Source: Sphingobacterium sp. HMA12 (GTDB lineage: Bacteria > Bacteroidota > Bacteroidia > Sphingobacteriales > Sphingobacteriaceae). From it: 64,000 bases of DNA. Shown in pieces: positions 1 through 9,159 of the stretch; position 1 is the stretch's first letter, and each line of letters begins with the position of its first letter. The notes beneath the pieces were generated by a model that worked only from the letters and a program-made list of their open reading frames with translations, had not been told where the DNA came from and searched no databases. The stretch lies in assembly GCF_002933815.1 (NCBI RefSeq), contig NZ_BEYR01000007.1, forward strand, positions 274,538 through 338,537, given 5' to 3'. A program made the translations under genes and the position numbers.

Positions 1-1886
1 ACAGTACTGGGGTCGGTTTAAATGGAGCGGGCACTTCTTATCGTTTTAGTAGCAGTAGTGGTTTAGTTGCGAATTTTGGTTTGCAAGGACAGGATTTTAA
101 GCTCACTTTCAAAAATATGTATGCCCGTACCTATAACAACTCCTATAATGAAAATATTCGGGCAGCCTTCGCTGATCTTAGCAATCCGCCTACAGAAAAT
201 CGATACCAATTGCCAGAAGCGATGTCTTTGCAACAGCATCAAATAACCGGTGAATATAAATTACCTTGGAGAATTAAAGCAGAGGGAATGTTTGCCTATA
301 ATAAAATCAAGCAACAAATTTTGGATGAACGGAAATTGAGATATAGATTGACTACTGTATTCGATGATAAGTATCTATTTCAGACTCCAAATTTATTAAA
401 CCTATCAGGGTTTTCCAATTCCTCTATATTAGGGAAAGATTCTCGTATGTGGACACAGATCAATGAGGATGATTATAATTGGGCAATGGCATTTTCCCGC
501 GTTTTTGGAGAAGGACGGCCGGTCAGTACTTTGGTCAAAGTTGGTTATCAGGGCTGGTCTAAGAAACGAGATTTATCCATATTTCGTTTGCTGCCCTTTA
601 CGCGTTCCTATATGCCTAATGATCCATCAACGGCAGCACCTGCTATTGAAGCGCCTTATGATGTGTTGTTTTCGCCGGAAAATATTGGCAACGGCGTTGG
701 ACAGGCTTATTACTACCCGGAACTTATCGGTGGAAATGTATATGAAGGAAGTATGCAATCTCACGCAGGATATTTTATGTTGGATCAGAAATTATGGAAT
801 AAATTACGCTTGGTCTATGGCATCCGTGCCGAATATTATAACCTAAAAAACCGTCAGGACGAAATGTTTAGAAAACAGAATGGTGATCCGGATGATGACA
901 AGAATAAATTTATAAAATACAAATTGCTTGTGCGTGAAAATAACTGGAAATTTTTGCCGTCCATTAACGCCACTTATAGTGTGACCAATACCTTTAATGT
1001 TCGCGGTAGCTATTCAAAAACCGCTATCCGTCCAGATTTTCGAGAAACAGGTTTTTTTGGATTTTATGACTTTGAACTGGATGCGATTATTTCAGGAGAC
1101 AATGTGGAATCAACCTTTATTGATAATGTAGATCTGCGGTTGGAATGGTATCCAAGTCCGGGAGAAATTATATCATTAACGGGATTCTATAAATATCTGG
1201 ATAAACCCATTGAATTGGTCGAAGATGAGTCATTTACGGGGGGTGCATATTATGTCTTTAATAATATGGAGTCTGCTAAAAATAAAGGGATAGAATTTGA
1301 AATTCGTAAAAATTTAAGTTTTATAGGTGATAAAGATTGGTTAACAAATTTTTTTATCTCAGGAAATGCAACGCTTTTAAGCTCCAAAGTAAATGTATTG
1401 AGTTCCTGGAAGTATAAGGTTGTTGACGGAAAGGAGGTGCCTGAGCGAATTAAAGATCGTTCCCCTGGTCAGGATCGTCCTTTGATCGGTCAATCACCAT
1501 GGTTGTTGAATTTGGGAATTGGCTATTGGGGAAATTCTTTCGGAGCGACAGTTAGTTACAACCATAGAGGATACAGAACAAATATTACTTCCATTGATCC
1601 CAATAGAGTGGAATATGAGTTGGCACCTAAGCAACTGGATCTGCAGATCTATAAACGTTTTTTTCACAATAAATTAGAAGCTAAGTTGAATATGGCGAAC
1701 CTGTTAGATGATTGGACTCGTTATTATCAGAATACAGAGGGATATAGTGTCGGAAATGAAAATGGAATCTATACAATTAAAAAATTGAAAGGTGACAATA
1801 GATACAATAAAGCGGATGGGGATATTATAACCTATCGCAAAAAAGACGGGAGAAGATATAATCTATCCCTGACATATAATTTTTAA
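1..1886 (+). CDS. TonB-dependent receptor, C-terminal part (left end cut by window)
   Basis: The frame is open from base 3 to the stop at 1886, so about 627 C-terminal residues are visible. The start, signal peptide and plug domain lie outside the window. The first in-window start-like codon (TTG at 81) is not a real start, because the frame continues upstream. What is visible looks like an outer-membrane barrel of the TonB-dependent receptor family: aromatic-rich alternating strands with long polar loops, stretches such as YGIRAEYY and NVRGSYSKTAIRPDFRE, and a last strand ending NLSLTYNF with the terminal Phe used for barrel insertion. Two lipoprotein genes follow on the same strand and may encode surface partners. 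The substrate cannot be told from sequence. The family call is firm and the ligand is unknown. Confidence 0.88.
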   Translation, partial: STGVGLNGAGTSYRFSSSSGLVANFGLQGQDFKLTFKNMYARTYNNSYNENIRAAFADLSNPPTENRYQLPEAMSLQQHQITGEYKLPWRIKAEGMFAYNKIKQQILDERKLRYRLTTVFDDKYLFQTPNLLNLSGFSNSSILGKDSRMWTQINEDDYNWAMAFSRVFGEGRPVSTLVKVGYQGWSKKRDLSIFRLLPFTRSYMPNDPSTAAPAIEAPYDVLFSPENIGNGVGQAYYYPELIGGNVYEGSMQSHAGYFMLDQKLWNKLRLVYGIRAEYYNLKNRQDEMFRKQNGDPDDDKNKFIKYKLLVRENNWKFLPSINATYSVTNTFNVRGSYSKTAIRPDFRETGFFGFYDFELDAIISGDNVESTFIDNVDLRLEWYPSPGEIISLTGFYKYLDKPIELVEDESFTGGAYYVFNNMESAKNKGIEFEIRKNLSFIGDKDWLTNFFISGNATLLSSKVNVLSSWKYKVVDGKEVPERIKDRSPGQDRPLIGQSPWLLNLGIGYWGNSFGATVSYNHRGYRTNITSIDPNRVEYELAPKQLDLQIYKRFFHNKLEAKLNMANLLDDWTRYYQNTEGYSVGNENGIYTIKKLKGDNRYNKADGDIITYRKKDGRRYNLSLTYNF

Positions 1887-2015
1887 TAAGATAAAACTAT
1901 CTGCGCGAGGCAGTTTCATAACCCCCTTCAATATTGAATAAAAGTTCCGGGTTTGTCCAAGTCGCACAACAGGGAAATAAAATAGGAAAAATATAGAAAC
2001 GGGTGATTGAAAACA

Positions 2016-2058
2016 ACTATGCAACCTAATGAAATGCTATCCCATAAGGATGCATAGT
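2016..2058. repeat. Short inverted repeat between receptor and lipoprotein genes
   Basis: Eight-base arms (actatgca at 2016-2023 and tgcatagt at 2051-2058) sit in the 220-base gap upstream of the lipoprotein gene. There is no T-run after the stem, so it is not an obvious terminator. It could be an mRNA leader hairpin or chance. Confidence 0.3.
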
Positions 2059-2106
2059 CTAAAAAATGATCTTGTGATGGCAAAACTAGTAATTATTTAA
2101 CACAAA

Positions 2107-3462
2107 ATGAAAAAAATCTTAACATTAGCAAGCGTATGCGCAATCGCATTGGCGTCTTGTAACAAAGACAACGTAGGACAAAATTCAGATTTAAATGCTG
2201 GTTTACCAAGCAAACCTCAGGCAACCATCCCAACAGATGCTGATGGTATTATTACTGTAACAACTTTATCTGCAGATAAAGTATGGAAAATTGATGGTGT
2301 TGCTTTCGTAAAACCGGGTGCTACCTTGACTATTGAACCGGGTACCTACATTACTTCTGGTAATACCAAAGCCTATACTGATAATGTCTCTGGAAAAACA
2401 CATGATATTAAGGGGGTATTGGTTGTGCCAAAGACGGCGAAGCTAATCGCTAACGGTACTGCTGCTGCACCAATCGTATTTACTTCTCCAAATGCATCGG
2501 GTTCTCGCAATCCCGGTGATTTTGGCGGATTGATCATATTAGGCTCAGCAACAACAAACCAACCTGCGACAACAAAAATAGAAGGATTGCCACAGCCAAT
2601 AGGAACTGATGTGTCTTATGGAGGTTCTGTTCCCGCTGACAATTCAGGTTCATTGAAATATGTTCGGATTGAATTTGCAGGTTATAACTTGAATGATAAC
2701 AATGAGATTAATGGGTTAACTTTAGGCGGTGTCGGTAGCGGCACTACTTTAGAGAATATCCAAGTATCATGGGGTAAAGATGATGGATTCGAATTCTTTG
2801 GAGGTACAGTAAATGCAAAATACCTAGTTTCATTGTCAAATGATGACGATGATTTTGACTTTGATCATGGCTACACAGGAACAATTCAATATGGGTTATC
2901 ATTGAAGGATCCAAATTCAACAAATAGCACCTCTAGTGGTAGCTCGGATTCAAATGGTCTGGAGTCTGATAACGAAGGTACGGCTCCTTATTCTCATACG
3001 CCAAAAACCCGCCCTGTATTGAAGAATTTTACATTCTTGGGTATCAAGGATAAAACAGTAGCAGCGTCGAAATTAAAATTTGGAAACCGTTGGAGAAGGG
3101 GTACAGAGTATAACATTCAAAACTCCATTATCGCAGGTTATTCTACTGGTGTAGCATTTCAGGATGGTGCGACCGGTACATTCACAGGTAACGTTGTACA
3201 TGCTTATGTCGCTGATTTTAGCGGAGGTACTCCAACAGGAAATCAATCTCTTATCTCAGATGATGCTGCAGCATATTTGAAGTTAGCAGGTGGTGTTAAT
3301 ATTTTTTACCCTACGGCTACTTTATTTAATCCGGTTTCCTTGAGACCATTGTCGACTTCACCAGCATATGGTAACGGAACAACTACCTATAGCGGTGCTT
3401 TCCATCCGACAACTGCTCCTTGGACAGCTACTTGGACTCAATTTGCTCCAAAGACTTATTAA
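2107..3462 (+). CDS. Secreted lipoprotein, probable right-handed beta-helix fold
   Basis: 451 residues. The N-terminus is a lipoprotein signal (MKKILTLASVCAIALASC, lipobox Cys18), so the protein is anchored in the outer membrane or on the surface. After a short linker come strand-rich segments such as ADKVWKIDGVAFVKPGATL and TIEPGTYI, a pattern I know from Bacteroidota secreted proteins thought to form parallel beta-helices. Glycine- and asparagine-rich turns recur to the end, and an acidic run (NDDDDFDFDHG, about residue 250) could bind metal. It follows the TonB-dependent receptor by 220 bases and is closed by its own hairpin terminator. A role as an accessory to that receptor is inference. 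No enzyme motif is visible. Confidence 0.75.
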   Translation: MKKILTLASVCAIALASCNKDNVGQNSDLNAGLPSKPQATIPTDADGIITVTTLSADKVWKIDGVAFVKPGATLTIEPGTYITSGNTKAYTDNVSGKTHDIKGVLVVPKTAKLIANGTAAAPIVFTSPNASGSRNPGDFGGLIILGSATTNQPATTKIEGLPQPIGTDVSYGGSVPADNSGSLKYVRIEFAGYNLNDNNEINGLTLGGVGSGTTLENIQVSWGKDDGFEFFGGTVNAKYLVSLSNDDDDFDFDHGYTGTIQYGLSLKDPNSTNSTSSGSSDSNGLESDNEGTAPYSHTPKTRPVLKNFTFLGIKDKTVAASKLKFGNRWRRGTEYNIQNSIIAGYSTGVAFQDGATGTFTGNVVHAYVADFSGGTPTGNQSLISDDAAAYLKLAGGVNIFYPTATLFNPVSLRPLSTSPAYGNGTTTYSGAFHPTTAPWTATWTQFAPKTY

Positions 3463-3475
3463 TATTTATTCGTTG

Positions 3476-3504
3476 AGTGAGCCATTTTTATGGCTCACTT
3501 TTTT
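3476..3504 (+). terminator. Rho-independent terminator
   Basis: A 9-bp stem (agtgagcca at 3476-3484 with tggctcact at 3491-3499) has a 6-base loop and runs into T-rich sequence to 3504. It lies directly after the beta-helix lipoprotein gene and before the next lipoprotein start. Confidence 0.8.
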
Positions 3505-3517
3505 AATTTCTTTATAT

Positions 3518-4321
3518 ATGATTAAAAATATATTTCTATATTTTGTTGCCCTTTGGATCGGATGTATGTTGTCTTCCTGTCAAAAAGGCGAGGTTGTTCA
3601 AGTACAGGATGAAATCGCACGTATTGCTTTTAGATCCTATAGCACTGCGTCGGTGGATATAAAGAGAGTAACGGTGGATGGAAAAGTTGCTAATCCAAGC
3701 AATACTAATTTTATTTTTATACGCAATAAAGATGCTGATTCTTCATTGGTCGTTGCATACAATAACAATGGTCAGGTAGTTCTAGAGCAACGACTACCTC
3801 TCAAATCAGGATTAAATACCTTTGGTGTACATAGTAAGAGTCCTATTGATCCGTCTTTGGTTGTTGGACCGAACCCTTTAGGGGATGATGTAAAACCGAT
3901 TCCGGGTGTGATACAGGTAAAGATATTAAATTATAACAAGACGATTTCACCAAAAGGCGAGCCGATTCGATTGGCAGTTTATCAAGGGAAACCTGTTTAT
4001 GATGAAAATTGGGGAATGGATTTGGTCAAATATGACGAAACGCCGATCCTGACTACCGGGTTGATATCGGATAAAATCCCCGAAGAATTTATCAAGATAC
4101 CAATCGATCCCCTTTTTGTAGCAAAGGCGCAGGTTTTGGATAGCGATTCAAAGCCAATCCTTGTGGATGGACAAAATGTCTATTTATTTTTTAATTTTTT
4201 GGTAGATGTGGGCATTGTTTATCTTCCCCAAAAAGAATCCGATACTTACTTAGATGTTGACGCAGTTTCAGAAATTGGCGGTATAGGCTATAGCTTGGAG
4301 AATATCTGGTTAAAAAGATAG
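3518..4321 (+). CDS. Lipoprotein of unknown function
   Basis: 267 residues from the ATG at 3518. The frame is open further upstream (to 3368), but that would overlap the preceding gene and cross its terminator. The ATG at 3518 gives a clean lipoprotein signal (MIKNIFLYFVALWIGCMLSSC, lipobox Cys about residue 21). The mature part is beta-rich with no catalytic motif that I recognise. It probably sits in the outer membrane or periplasm. It lies downstream of the receptor and beta-helix lipoprotein, but behind a terminator, so it may be made at a lower level by read-through or have its own promoter. I do not recognise a family. Confidence 0.7.
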   Translation: MIKNIFLYFVALWIGCMLSSCQKGEVVQVQDEIARIAFRSYSTASVDIKRVTVDGKVANPSNTNFIFIRNKDADSSLVVAYNNNGQVVLEQRLPLKSGLNTFGVHSKSPIDPSLVVGPNPLGDDVKPIPGVIQVKILNYNKTISPKGEPIRLAVYQGKPVYDENWGMDLVKYDETPILTTGLISDKIPEEFIKIPIDPLFVAKAQVLDSDSKPILVDGQNVYLFFNFLVDVGIVYLPQKESDTYLDVDAVSEIGGIGYSLENIWLKR

Positions 4322-4389
4322 GAGATTTAAAGAAAATACTACGAAGTCAATAATTAGGTTATAGGTAAATCAATTATCATTAATTCATC

Positions 4390-4704
4390 ATGAGAGGTAT
4401 CAGTGATTTAAAACATCGAAAACTATTGGCGATCTCCTTGGAAATCCAAGGAGATGTGAAACATGTTGTTGATTCGGAAGTGCTTTACAAATTGCGTCGG
4501 GAATTTACCGATCTGAATGAGCTGTATAGACAATATAGAGAATTATTGCAGCAATTGGAGGGACTGGTGCAGGACTATGAAACGAAGGAGCGGACTATTC
4601 GTTCCAAGATCTTGTCCCGCTCTCTTCGCAAATTAGCCAAAACCGGGCAAACTGGGGCTGATCTCCGTATGGTCATTACTTCATTAAATTCCTGCGCACA
4701 CTGA
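4390..4704 (+). CDS. Small helical protein of unknown function
   Basis: 104 residues, no signal peptide and no membrane segment. The middle (about residues 25-70: LYKLRREFTDLNELYRQYRELLQQ and on) has heptad-like leucines and charged residues typical of a coiled coil. It lies 68 bases after the lipoprotein gene on the same strand and ends only 5 bases from the stop of the convergent S41 peptidase gene. The frame is intact and the composition resembles its neighbours, so it is probably real, but I cannot assign a function. Confidence 0.5.
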   Translation: MRGISDLKHRKLLAISLEIQGDVKHVVDSEVLYKLRREFTDLNELYRQYRELLQQLEGLVQDYETKERTIRSKILSRSLRKLAKTGQTGADLRMVITSLNSCAH

Positions 4705-4709
4705 CGAAG

Positions 4710-6071
4710 CTATTTTTCGGCCTGGTGTTGTGCACTCACTTCAATAGGTATTGTCTGATAACTACTGCCCATATATTTGGAAACTATATTGCTGTTTTTT
4801 TCTGATATATTATTGGCAGTGCTTTTGGTGCCGGTATTTTTATTGCCGATTGTTCGTAATACCTCCTGTATCAATGGATCTCTGTTATCTCCTATTGGAA
4901 CCAAAGGTGAAAATGCAAACTCATTCATTACCTGCTGCGGAATGATTCCATTGGCATAATCTCCCTGTCCTGCTTTATTGTAGATTTTATAGATCATCGG
5001 GATCAGATGCCAGGCTCGTTCTGTACCATGAATTTCTTCGGGGGTAGATAGTGTTGTCGAGGCCATATCCTTTCCATAGGTTTTGTCGCCAACCTGAACA
5101 ACCTGTATATAGGGTTTTAATCCATTAACTAACATTTCGGATGCAGATGCCGTATTCGGTCCTGTGAGCATATAGATTCTTTTTAAATGTAAACCTTGCT
5201 TTAAAATTTCTGTTGCCATAAATGAATAGCCATCTGGCTGCCCTTGCAGGGCTGATGCAAAGCTGTCTTCTCTATTTTTGAGATTTTTGTTGCCTTGGTA
5301 TTTGGCAAAAATGTCGTTTTCCTTGATGTCTGCCAATAAGAGCGCACAAAATGACGCGAAAGCAACCTGTCCGCCGGGGTTGTAACGTAAATCGACAATA
5401 AGTTCCTGTACCCGTTGAGACTTGAAATTTTGAACTGCTTTCAATAATGAATAAGCTCCACTAAAGTCAAATTGACTTAAAAACATATAGCCTACCGTGG
5501 GGGAGGAGGAGACGAGTTTGTTGGTATAGAGGACGGGCTGCGAAATGTAGGAAGCGGGCAGATGAAATATTTTGCCATCGTTTCGCGTCAATTGCATCGC
5601 CGGTAAAAGCAAAGATTTGTTTAGTAGCGATTTCAGGTTGCTGTTATCAATGGGCTCGTTATTGATGTGGGTTATGCTGTCTCCCCGTTTGAGTCCCATT
5701 AAATCCCCTTCGCTGGAGGGAACCACCTGGGTGACTAATTGAATCGTTCCGGTTGCGGCCTTTAGTTGTACAATATCAAATCCAAAGGTGTTCGTCAATG
5801 TATTGCCATAGGTGTCACTGTTAAGTGTCTGCAATATGCTCGAGTAATGGTCGCCTTGAAATAAAATTCTTTTGAAAAATAGATCTGGAGCTTGTTGATA
5901 ATCGTTTTTTTCGCTGATTTTATCATTCCAATAGTAGTATTGTCGCATCTGCTTCAATGTCCATTGATTAATCGTTTCATTTGAGCCCGGTTCGTTCAGA
6001 GGCGGGTCTTTTTCACAGGCGAAAAAAATCAACGAAAATAGGGTCAAAACAAGAGTTTGTGGTGTACGCAT
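4710..6071 (-). CDS. S41-family peptidase lipoprotein (C-terminal processing protease type)
   Basis: 453 residues. The lipoprotein signal MRTPQTLVLTLFSLIFFAC anchors it in the envelope. A PDZ-like segment (about residues 95-160: GTIQLVTQVVPSSEGDLMGLKRGD) is followed by the S41 core: VDLRYNPGGQV, the Ser nucleophile region TASASEM and the catalytic Lys region GDKTYGKDM. These are the hallmarks of tail-specific proteases, which cut C-termini of periplasmic proteins. Both catalytic regions look intact, so it should be active. It is monocistronic and faces the small helical gene tail to tail. The C-terminal 40 residues are polar and low in complexity. The substrate is unknown. Confidence 0.87.
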   Translation of the reverse strand: MRTPQTLVLTLFSLIFFACEKDPPLNEPGSNETINQWTLKQMRQYYYWNDKISEKNDYQQAPDLFFKRILFQGDHYSSILQTLNSDTYGNTLTNTFGFDIVQLKAATGTIQLVTQVVPSSEGDLMGLKRGDSITHINNEPIDNSNLKSLLNKSLLLPAMQLTRNDGKIFHLPASYISQPVLYTNKLVSSSPTVGYMFLSQFDFSGAYSLLKAVQNFKSQRVQELIVDLRYNPGGQVAFASFCALLLADIKENDIFAKYQGNKNLKNREDSFASALQGQPDGYSFMATEILKQGLHLKRIYMLTGPNTASASEMLVNGLKPYIQVVQVGDKTYGKDMASTTLSTPEEIHGTERAWHLIPMIYKIYNKAGQGDYANGIIPQQVMNEFAFSPLVPIGDNRDPLIQEVLRTIGNKNTGTKSTANNISEKNSNIVSKYMGSSYQTIPIEVSAQHQAEK

Positions 6072-6197
6072 TTTTTAAGATCTTAGCTTAATAAAAATAC
6101 GGATAATGTAAGTTTTATCGGTGTTATCTTTTTGTTGTTCAAATGTTTATTTACTTTAAACACAATAGAAATATCGGATTTGGACTGTTGATTCCAT

Positions 6198-6230
6198 AAA
6201 AAAAGGCACCACTGTTAGATGATGCCTTTT
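6198..6230 (-). terminator. Terminator of the first OmpA-family gene
   Basis: On the minus strand a GGCATC.../...GTGCC hairpin is followed by a run of seven T. It lies 27 bases past the stop of the minus-strand gene that ends at 6257. Confidence 0.7.
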
Positions 6231-6256
6231 GAACTGTATAGATCGAAGGATATCGA

Positions 6257-7588
6257 TTAATAGAGCGTAAACTCTACGCGACGGTTTTGTTGACGACCAG
6301 CAGCATTTTTATTGGATGCAATTGGTTGGTCAGGACCATATCCTGTTGCTTCGATACGTGAAGCGTTTGCACCTTGGGATACCAAGTAAGCTTTCACTGA
6401 CTCAGCACGCTCTTTGGATAGACGCATATTCAATTCGCGTGAACCTGTGTTATCGGTGTGACCAGCTAATTTCAAGCTAAAGTTTTTCTCGATCAATAAT
6501 TCAGCAACTTTGTTCAATGTTGCATAAGACGTAGGACGAATAGTAGATTTGCTCAAATCGAACTCTAAGTTTTTGATTGCATCAGCAACAACTTTTCTGT
6601 CGGCTTCTGTAACAACAACTTTCTCAACAACTTTAGTTTCGTTTTTCACGACAATCGGACAACCTGATCCATCGACCTGTACTCCGGAAGGAGTGCCTGG
6701 ACATTTGTCGTATTTGTTTGCGACACCATCACCATCATCATCTTTCAAATCACTGTTCAAACCATCCAATTGACTTTGTAAAGCTTGGTTTTTAGCATTT
6801 AATGCATCATTCTGAGCTTTTAAATCGTCGTATTTCAATGTATAGTCATTGACTAATGTCGCTACAGGATTTGAGTTGTTCAATGCTGGTTTGCTACCGC
6901 TACCCAAAGCAAACTCTAGACCACCGTGGATATAAGTAAACAAATCGTTTTTATATTGACCTCCCTGAATACCGTCGAAGTTTTGGTTAACCCAGTTTAA
7001 TTGGTAGCCCAATTCGAAATTAATTCCTTTAGCAACAGCAAATTTCAATCCCATATCCAATGGTACATAGATTTTAGAGATGCCATCCGCTTCTACTGAA
7101 GTAGTACCGGTTGTTAATGTTGTTTTGCTATTCATTACCCCGACACCGATTGAAGCATACGGTTTGATGAAACTGTTGAAAAATCTCCAGTTTGTATTAG
7201 CAGCTAGGAATTCTCCGGATAAAGCAGCCGACCAAGGAGTTTTTGCTTCGAATGATTGATCTGCTGTTTTAGCTAAAAATGCGCCGCCAGTTTTACCACC
7301 GAAATAACTTGCCTTAATGCCAAATGAAGGAGAAATTTGCTTTTTGATGTAAGCACTGTAACCTAAGTTCCAAGCTAAATCTTCGTATCCTGCACGGTTG
7401 AAACCTGCTATGTTGGTTTGGTTTGTTACACCTGCACCGATACCGATAGACCACGTTCTGTATTGCGTAGCTGAACCGAAAGGAGTCGTTCCTTCTATCG
7501 ATGCTACTTTTGCATTTTGAGCAAAAGCGGAATTGGCGAATAAGCCTGCAGTTGCAAAAGCAAGTGCTAATTGTAAATTTAGTTTCAT
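6257..7588 (-). CDS. OmpA-family outer membrane protein, copy A
   Basis: 443 residues from the ATG at 7588. The frame extends 27 codons upstream, but only this start gives a signal peptide (MKLNLQLALAFATAGLFANSAFAQ). Residues about 30-235 form an OmpA-like beta barrel. Next comes a short coiled linker (LKAQNDALNAKNQALQSQL), a calcium-binding thrombospondin type 3-like repeat (DDDGDGVANKYDKCPGTP), and the OmpA C-terminal peptidoglycan-binding domain (LAGHTDNTGSRELNMRLSKERA ... NRRVEF). It should tether the outer membrane to the cell wall. The next gene upstream is a close paralogue, and the final ~213 residues differ from it at only five positions. Each gene has its own terminator. Confidence 0.93.
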   Translation of the reverse strand: MKLNLQLALAFATAGLFANSAFAQNAKVASIEGTTPFGSATQYRTWSIGIGAGVTNQTNIAGFNRAGYEDLAWNLGYSAYIKKQISPSFGIKASYFGGKTGGAFLAKTADQSFEAKTPWSAALSGEFLAANTNWRFFNSFIKPYASIGVGVMNSKTTLTTGTTSVEADGISKIYVPLDMGLKFAVAKGINFELGYQLNWVNQNFDGIQGGQYKNDLFTYIHGGLEFALGSGSKPALNNSNPVATLVNDYTLKYDDLKAQNDALNAKNQALQSQLDGLNSDLKDDDGDGVANKYDKCPGTPSGVQVDGSGCPIVVKNETKVVEKVVVTEADRKVVADAIKNLEFDLSKSTIRPTSYATLNKVAELLIEKNFSLKLAGHTDNTGSRELNMRLSKERAESVKAYLVSQGANASRIEATGYGPDQPIASNKNAAGRQQNRRVEFTLY

Positions 7589-7674
7589 AGAATTTGTTTG
7601 TATAAACCGAGGCAAAAGTAATAGGTTAAAAATTAAATTCCTAATCGGTTTGTAGTTTAAATATGACAAAAGGT

Positions 7675-7713
7675 AAATAAAATGGTATTTTATTGAAAAA
7701 TACCATTTTATTT
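7675..7713 (-). terminator. Terminator of the second OmpA-family gene
   Basis: A perfect 16-bp A+T-rich stem (7675-7690 with 7698-7713) with a 7-base loop lies about 20 bases past the stop at 7732. It separates the two tandem OmpA genes, so they are probably transcribed independently. Confidence 0.7.
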
Positions 7714-7731
7714 TGTGTAATTTATTAGCTA

Positions 7732-9069
7732 TTAATAAAGTGTAAACTCTACGCGACGGTTTTGTTGACGACCAGCAGCATTCTTATTGGATGCAATTGG
7801 TTGGTCAGGACCATAACCTGTTGCTTCGATACGTGAAGCATTTGCGCCTTGTGATACCAAGTAAGCTTTCACTGATTCAGCACGCTCTTTGGATAAGCGC
7901 ATATTCAATTCACGAGAACCTGTGTTATCGGTGTGGCCCGCTAATTTCAAGCTGAAGTTTTTCTCGATCAACAATGCCGCTACTCGGTTTAGTGTTGCGT
8001 AAGAAGTAGGACGGATCGTTGCTTTACTCAAATCGAACTCCAAGTTTTTGATCGCATCAGCAACAACTTTTCTGTCAGCTTCTGTAACAACAACCTTTTC
8101 AACAACTTTAGTCTCGTTTTTCACGACAATTGGGCAGCCAGATCCATCAACTTGTACCCCAGAAGGTGTTCCCGGGCATTTGTCGTATTTGTTTGCTACA
8201 CCATCACCATCATCATCTTTCAAATCACTGCTTAAACCATCCAATTGACTTTGCAAAGCTTGATTTTTAGCATTTAAAGCATCATTTTGCGCTTTCAAAT
8301 CATCGTATTTGACCGTGTAGTCATTAACTAATGTCGCTACAGGATTTGAGTTGTTCAGTGCTGGTTTGCTACCGCTACCCAAAGCAAACTCTAGACCTGC
8401 ATGGGCGTAGGTGAACAAATCGTTCTTATATTGTTGAGTTGGTCCAACTTTATTATCGAAGCGTTGGTTCGCCCAGTTCAATTGGTAACCTAATTCGAAG
8501 TTGATTCCTTTGGCAACGGCAAATTTGAAACCGAAGTCTGCCGGTACGTAAATTTTAGAATAGGATTCACCATATTCACCCCGATTTCCGCCAGCAATTG
8601 CAGCTGTCTCCGCATTCATTACTCCAACACCAATGGATGCATAAGGTTTAATGAAGCTATTGAAAAATCGCCAATTTGTGTTGGCTGCAATAAACTCTCC
8701 AGACAAAGCTACTGACCAAGGTGTTTTGGTTTCAAAGCCTTCTTGTTTATCGCTAGCGACAAAGCCTGATGTTTTTCCACCAAAATAAGTTGCCTTGATT
8801 CCGAATGAAGGTGAGATTTGTTTTTTGATATAGGCACTGTAACCTAGGTTCCAGTCCAGTTTGTCATAACCACCATTATTGAATTTAGCAATGTTCTGCA
8901 AGCTGGTTACACCGGCGCCTACACCGATGGACCAAGTCCTGTATTGTGTTGCTGGACCAAATGGAGTCGTGCCTTCAATTGATGACTGTTTTGCGTTTTG
9001 TGCAAAGGACGCGGTCGAGATAATTCCCGCCGCTATTAGTAATCCTGATTTTTTAAGGCTAATTTTCAT
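7732..9069 (-). CDS. OmpA-family outer membrane protein, copy B
   Basis: 445 residues with a signal peptide (MKISLKKSGLLIAAGIISTASFAQ). The architecture matches copy A: an eight-strand-type barrel, a coiled linker, a thrombospondin type 3-like DDDGDGVANKYD repeat and a C-terminal OmpA domain with GHTDNTG. The barrel half differs mostly in the presumed surface loops (for example EKLDWN versus EDLAWN, and a GGNRGEYGE insertion). The C-terminal half is almost identical at protein level, while many codons differ silently. That fits an older duplication under strong selection, or gene conversion. Start and stop are unambiguous. Confidence 0.93.
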   Translation of the reverse strand: MKISLKKSGLLIAAGIISTASFAQNAKQSSIEGTTPFGPATQYRTWSIGVGAGVTSLQNIAKFNNGGYDKLDWNLGYSAYIKKQISPSFGIKATYFGGKTSGFVASDKQEGFETKTPWSVALSGEFIAANTNWRFFNSFIKPYASIGVGVMNAETAAIAGGNRGEYGESYSKIYVPADFGFKFAVAKGINFELGYQLNWANQRFDNKVGPTQQYKNDLFTYAHAGLEFALGSGSKPALNNSNPVATLVNDYTVKYDDLKAQNDALNAKNQALQSQLDGLSSDLKDDDGDGVANKYDKCPGTPSGVQVDGSGCPIVVKNETKVVEKVVVTEADRKVVADAIKNLEFDLSKATIRPTSYATLNRVAALLIEKNFSLKLAGHTDNTGSRELNMRLSKERAESVKAYLVSQGANASRIEATGYGPDQPIASNKNAAGRQQNRRVEFTLY

Positions 9070-9159
9070 AATGTGCTCTTGTAAAATTTTCTACTATAAA
9101 ATTCTTGTTAAATTAACTCATTGACTACTCTTGCAATAAATTTGCCAAAAATTATTTGG

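Noticed and set aside
3368..3517. Upstream extension of the lipoprotein frame beginning at 3368
   Set aside because: It overlaps the previous gene and runs through a clear terminator, while the ATG at 3518 opens a proper lipoprotein signal.
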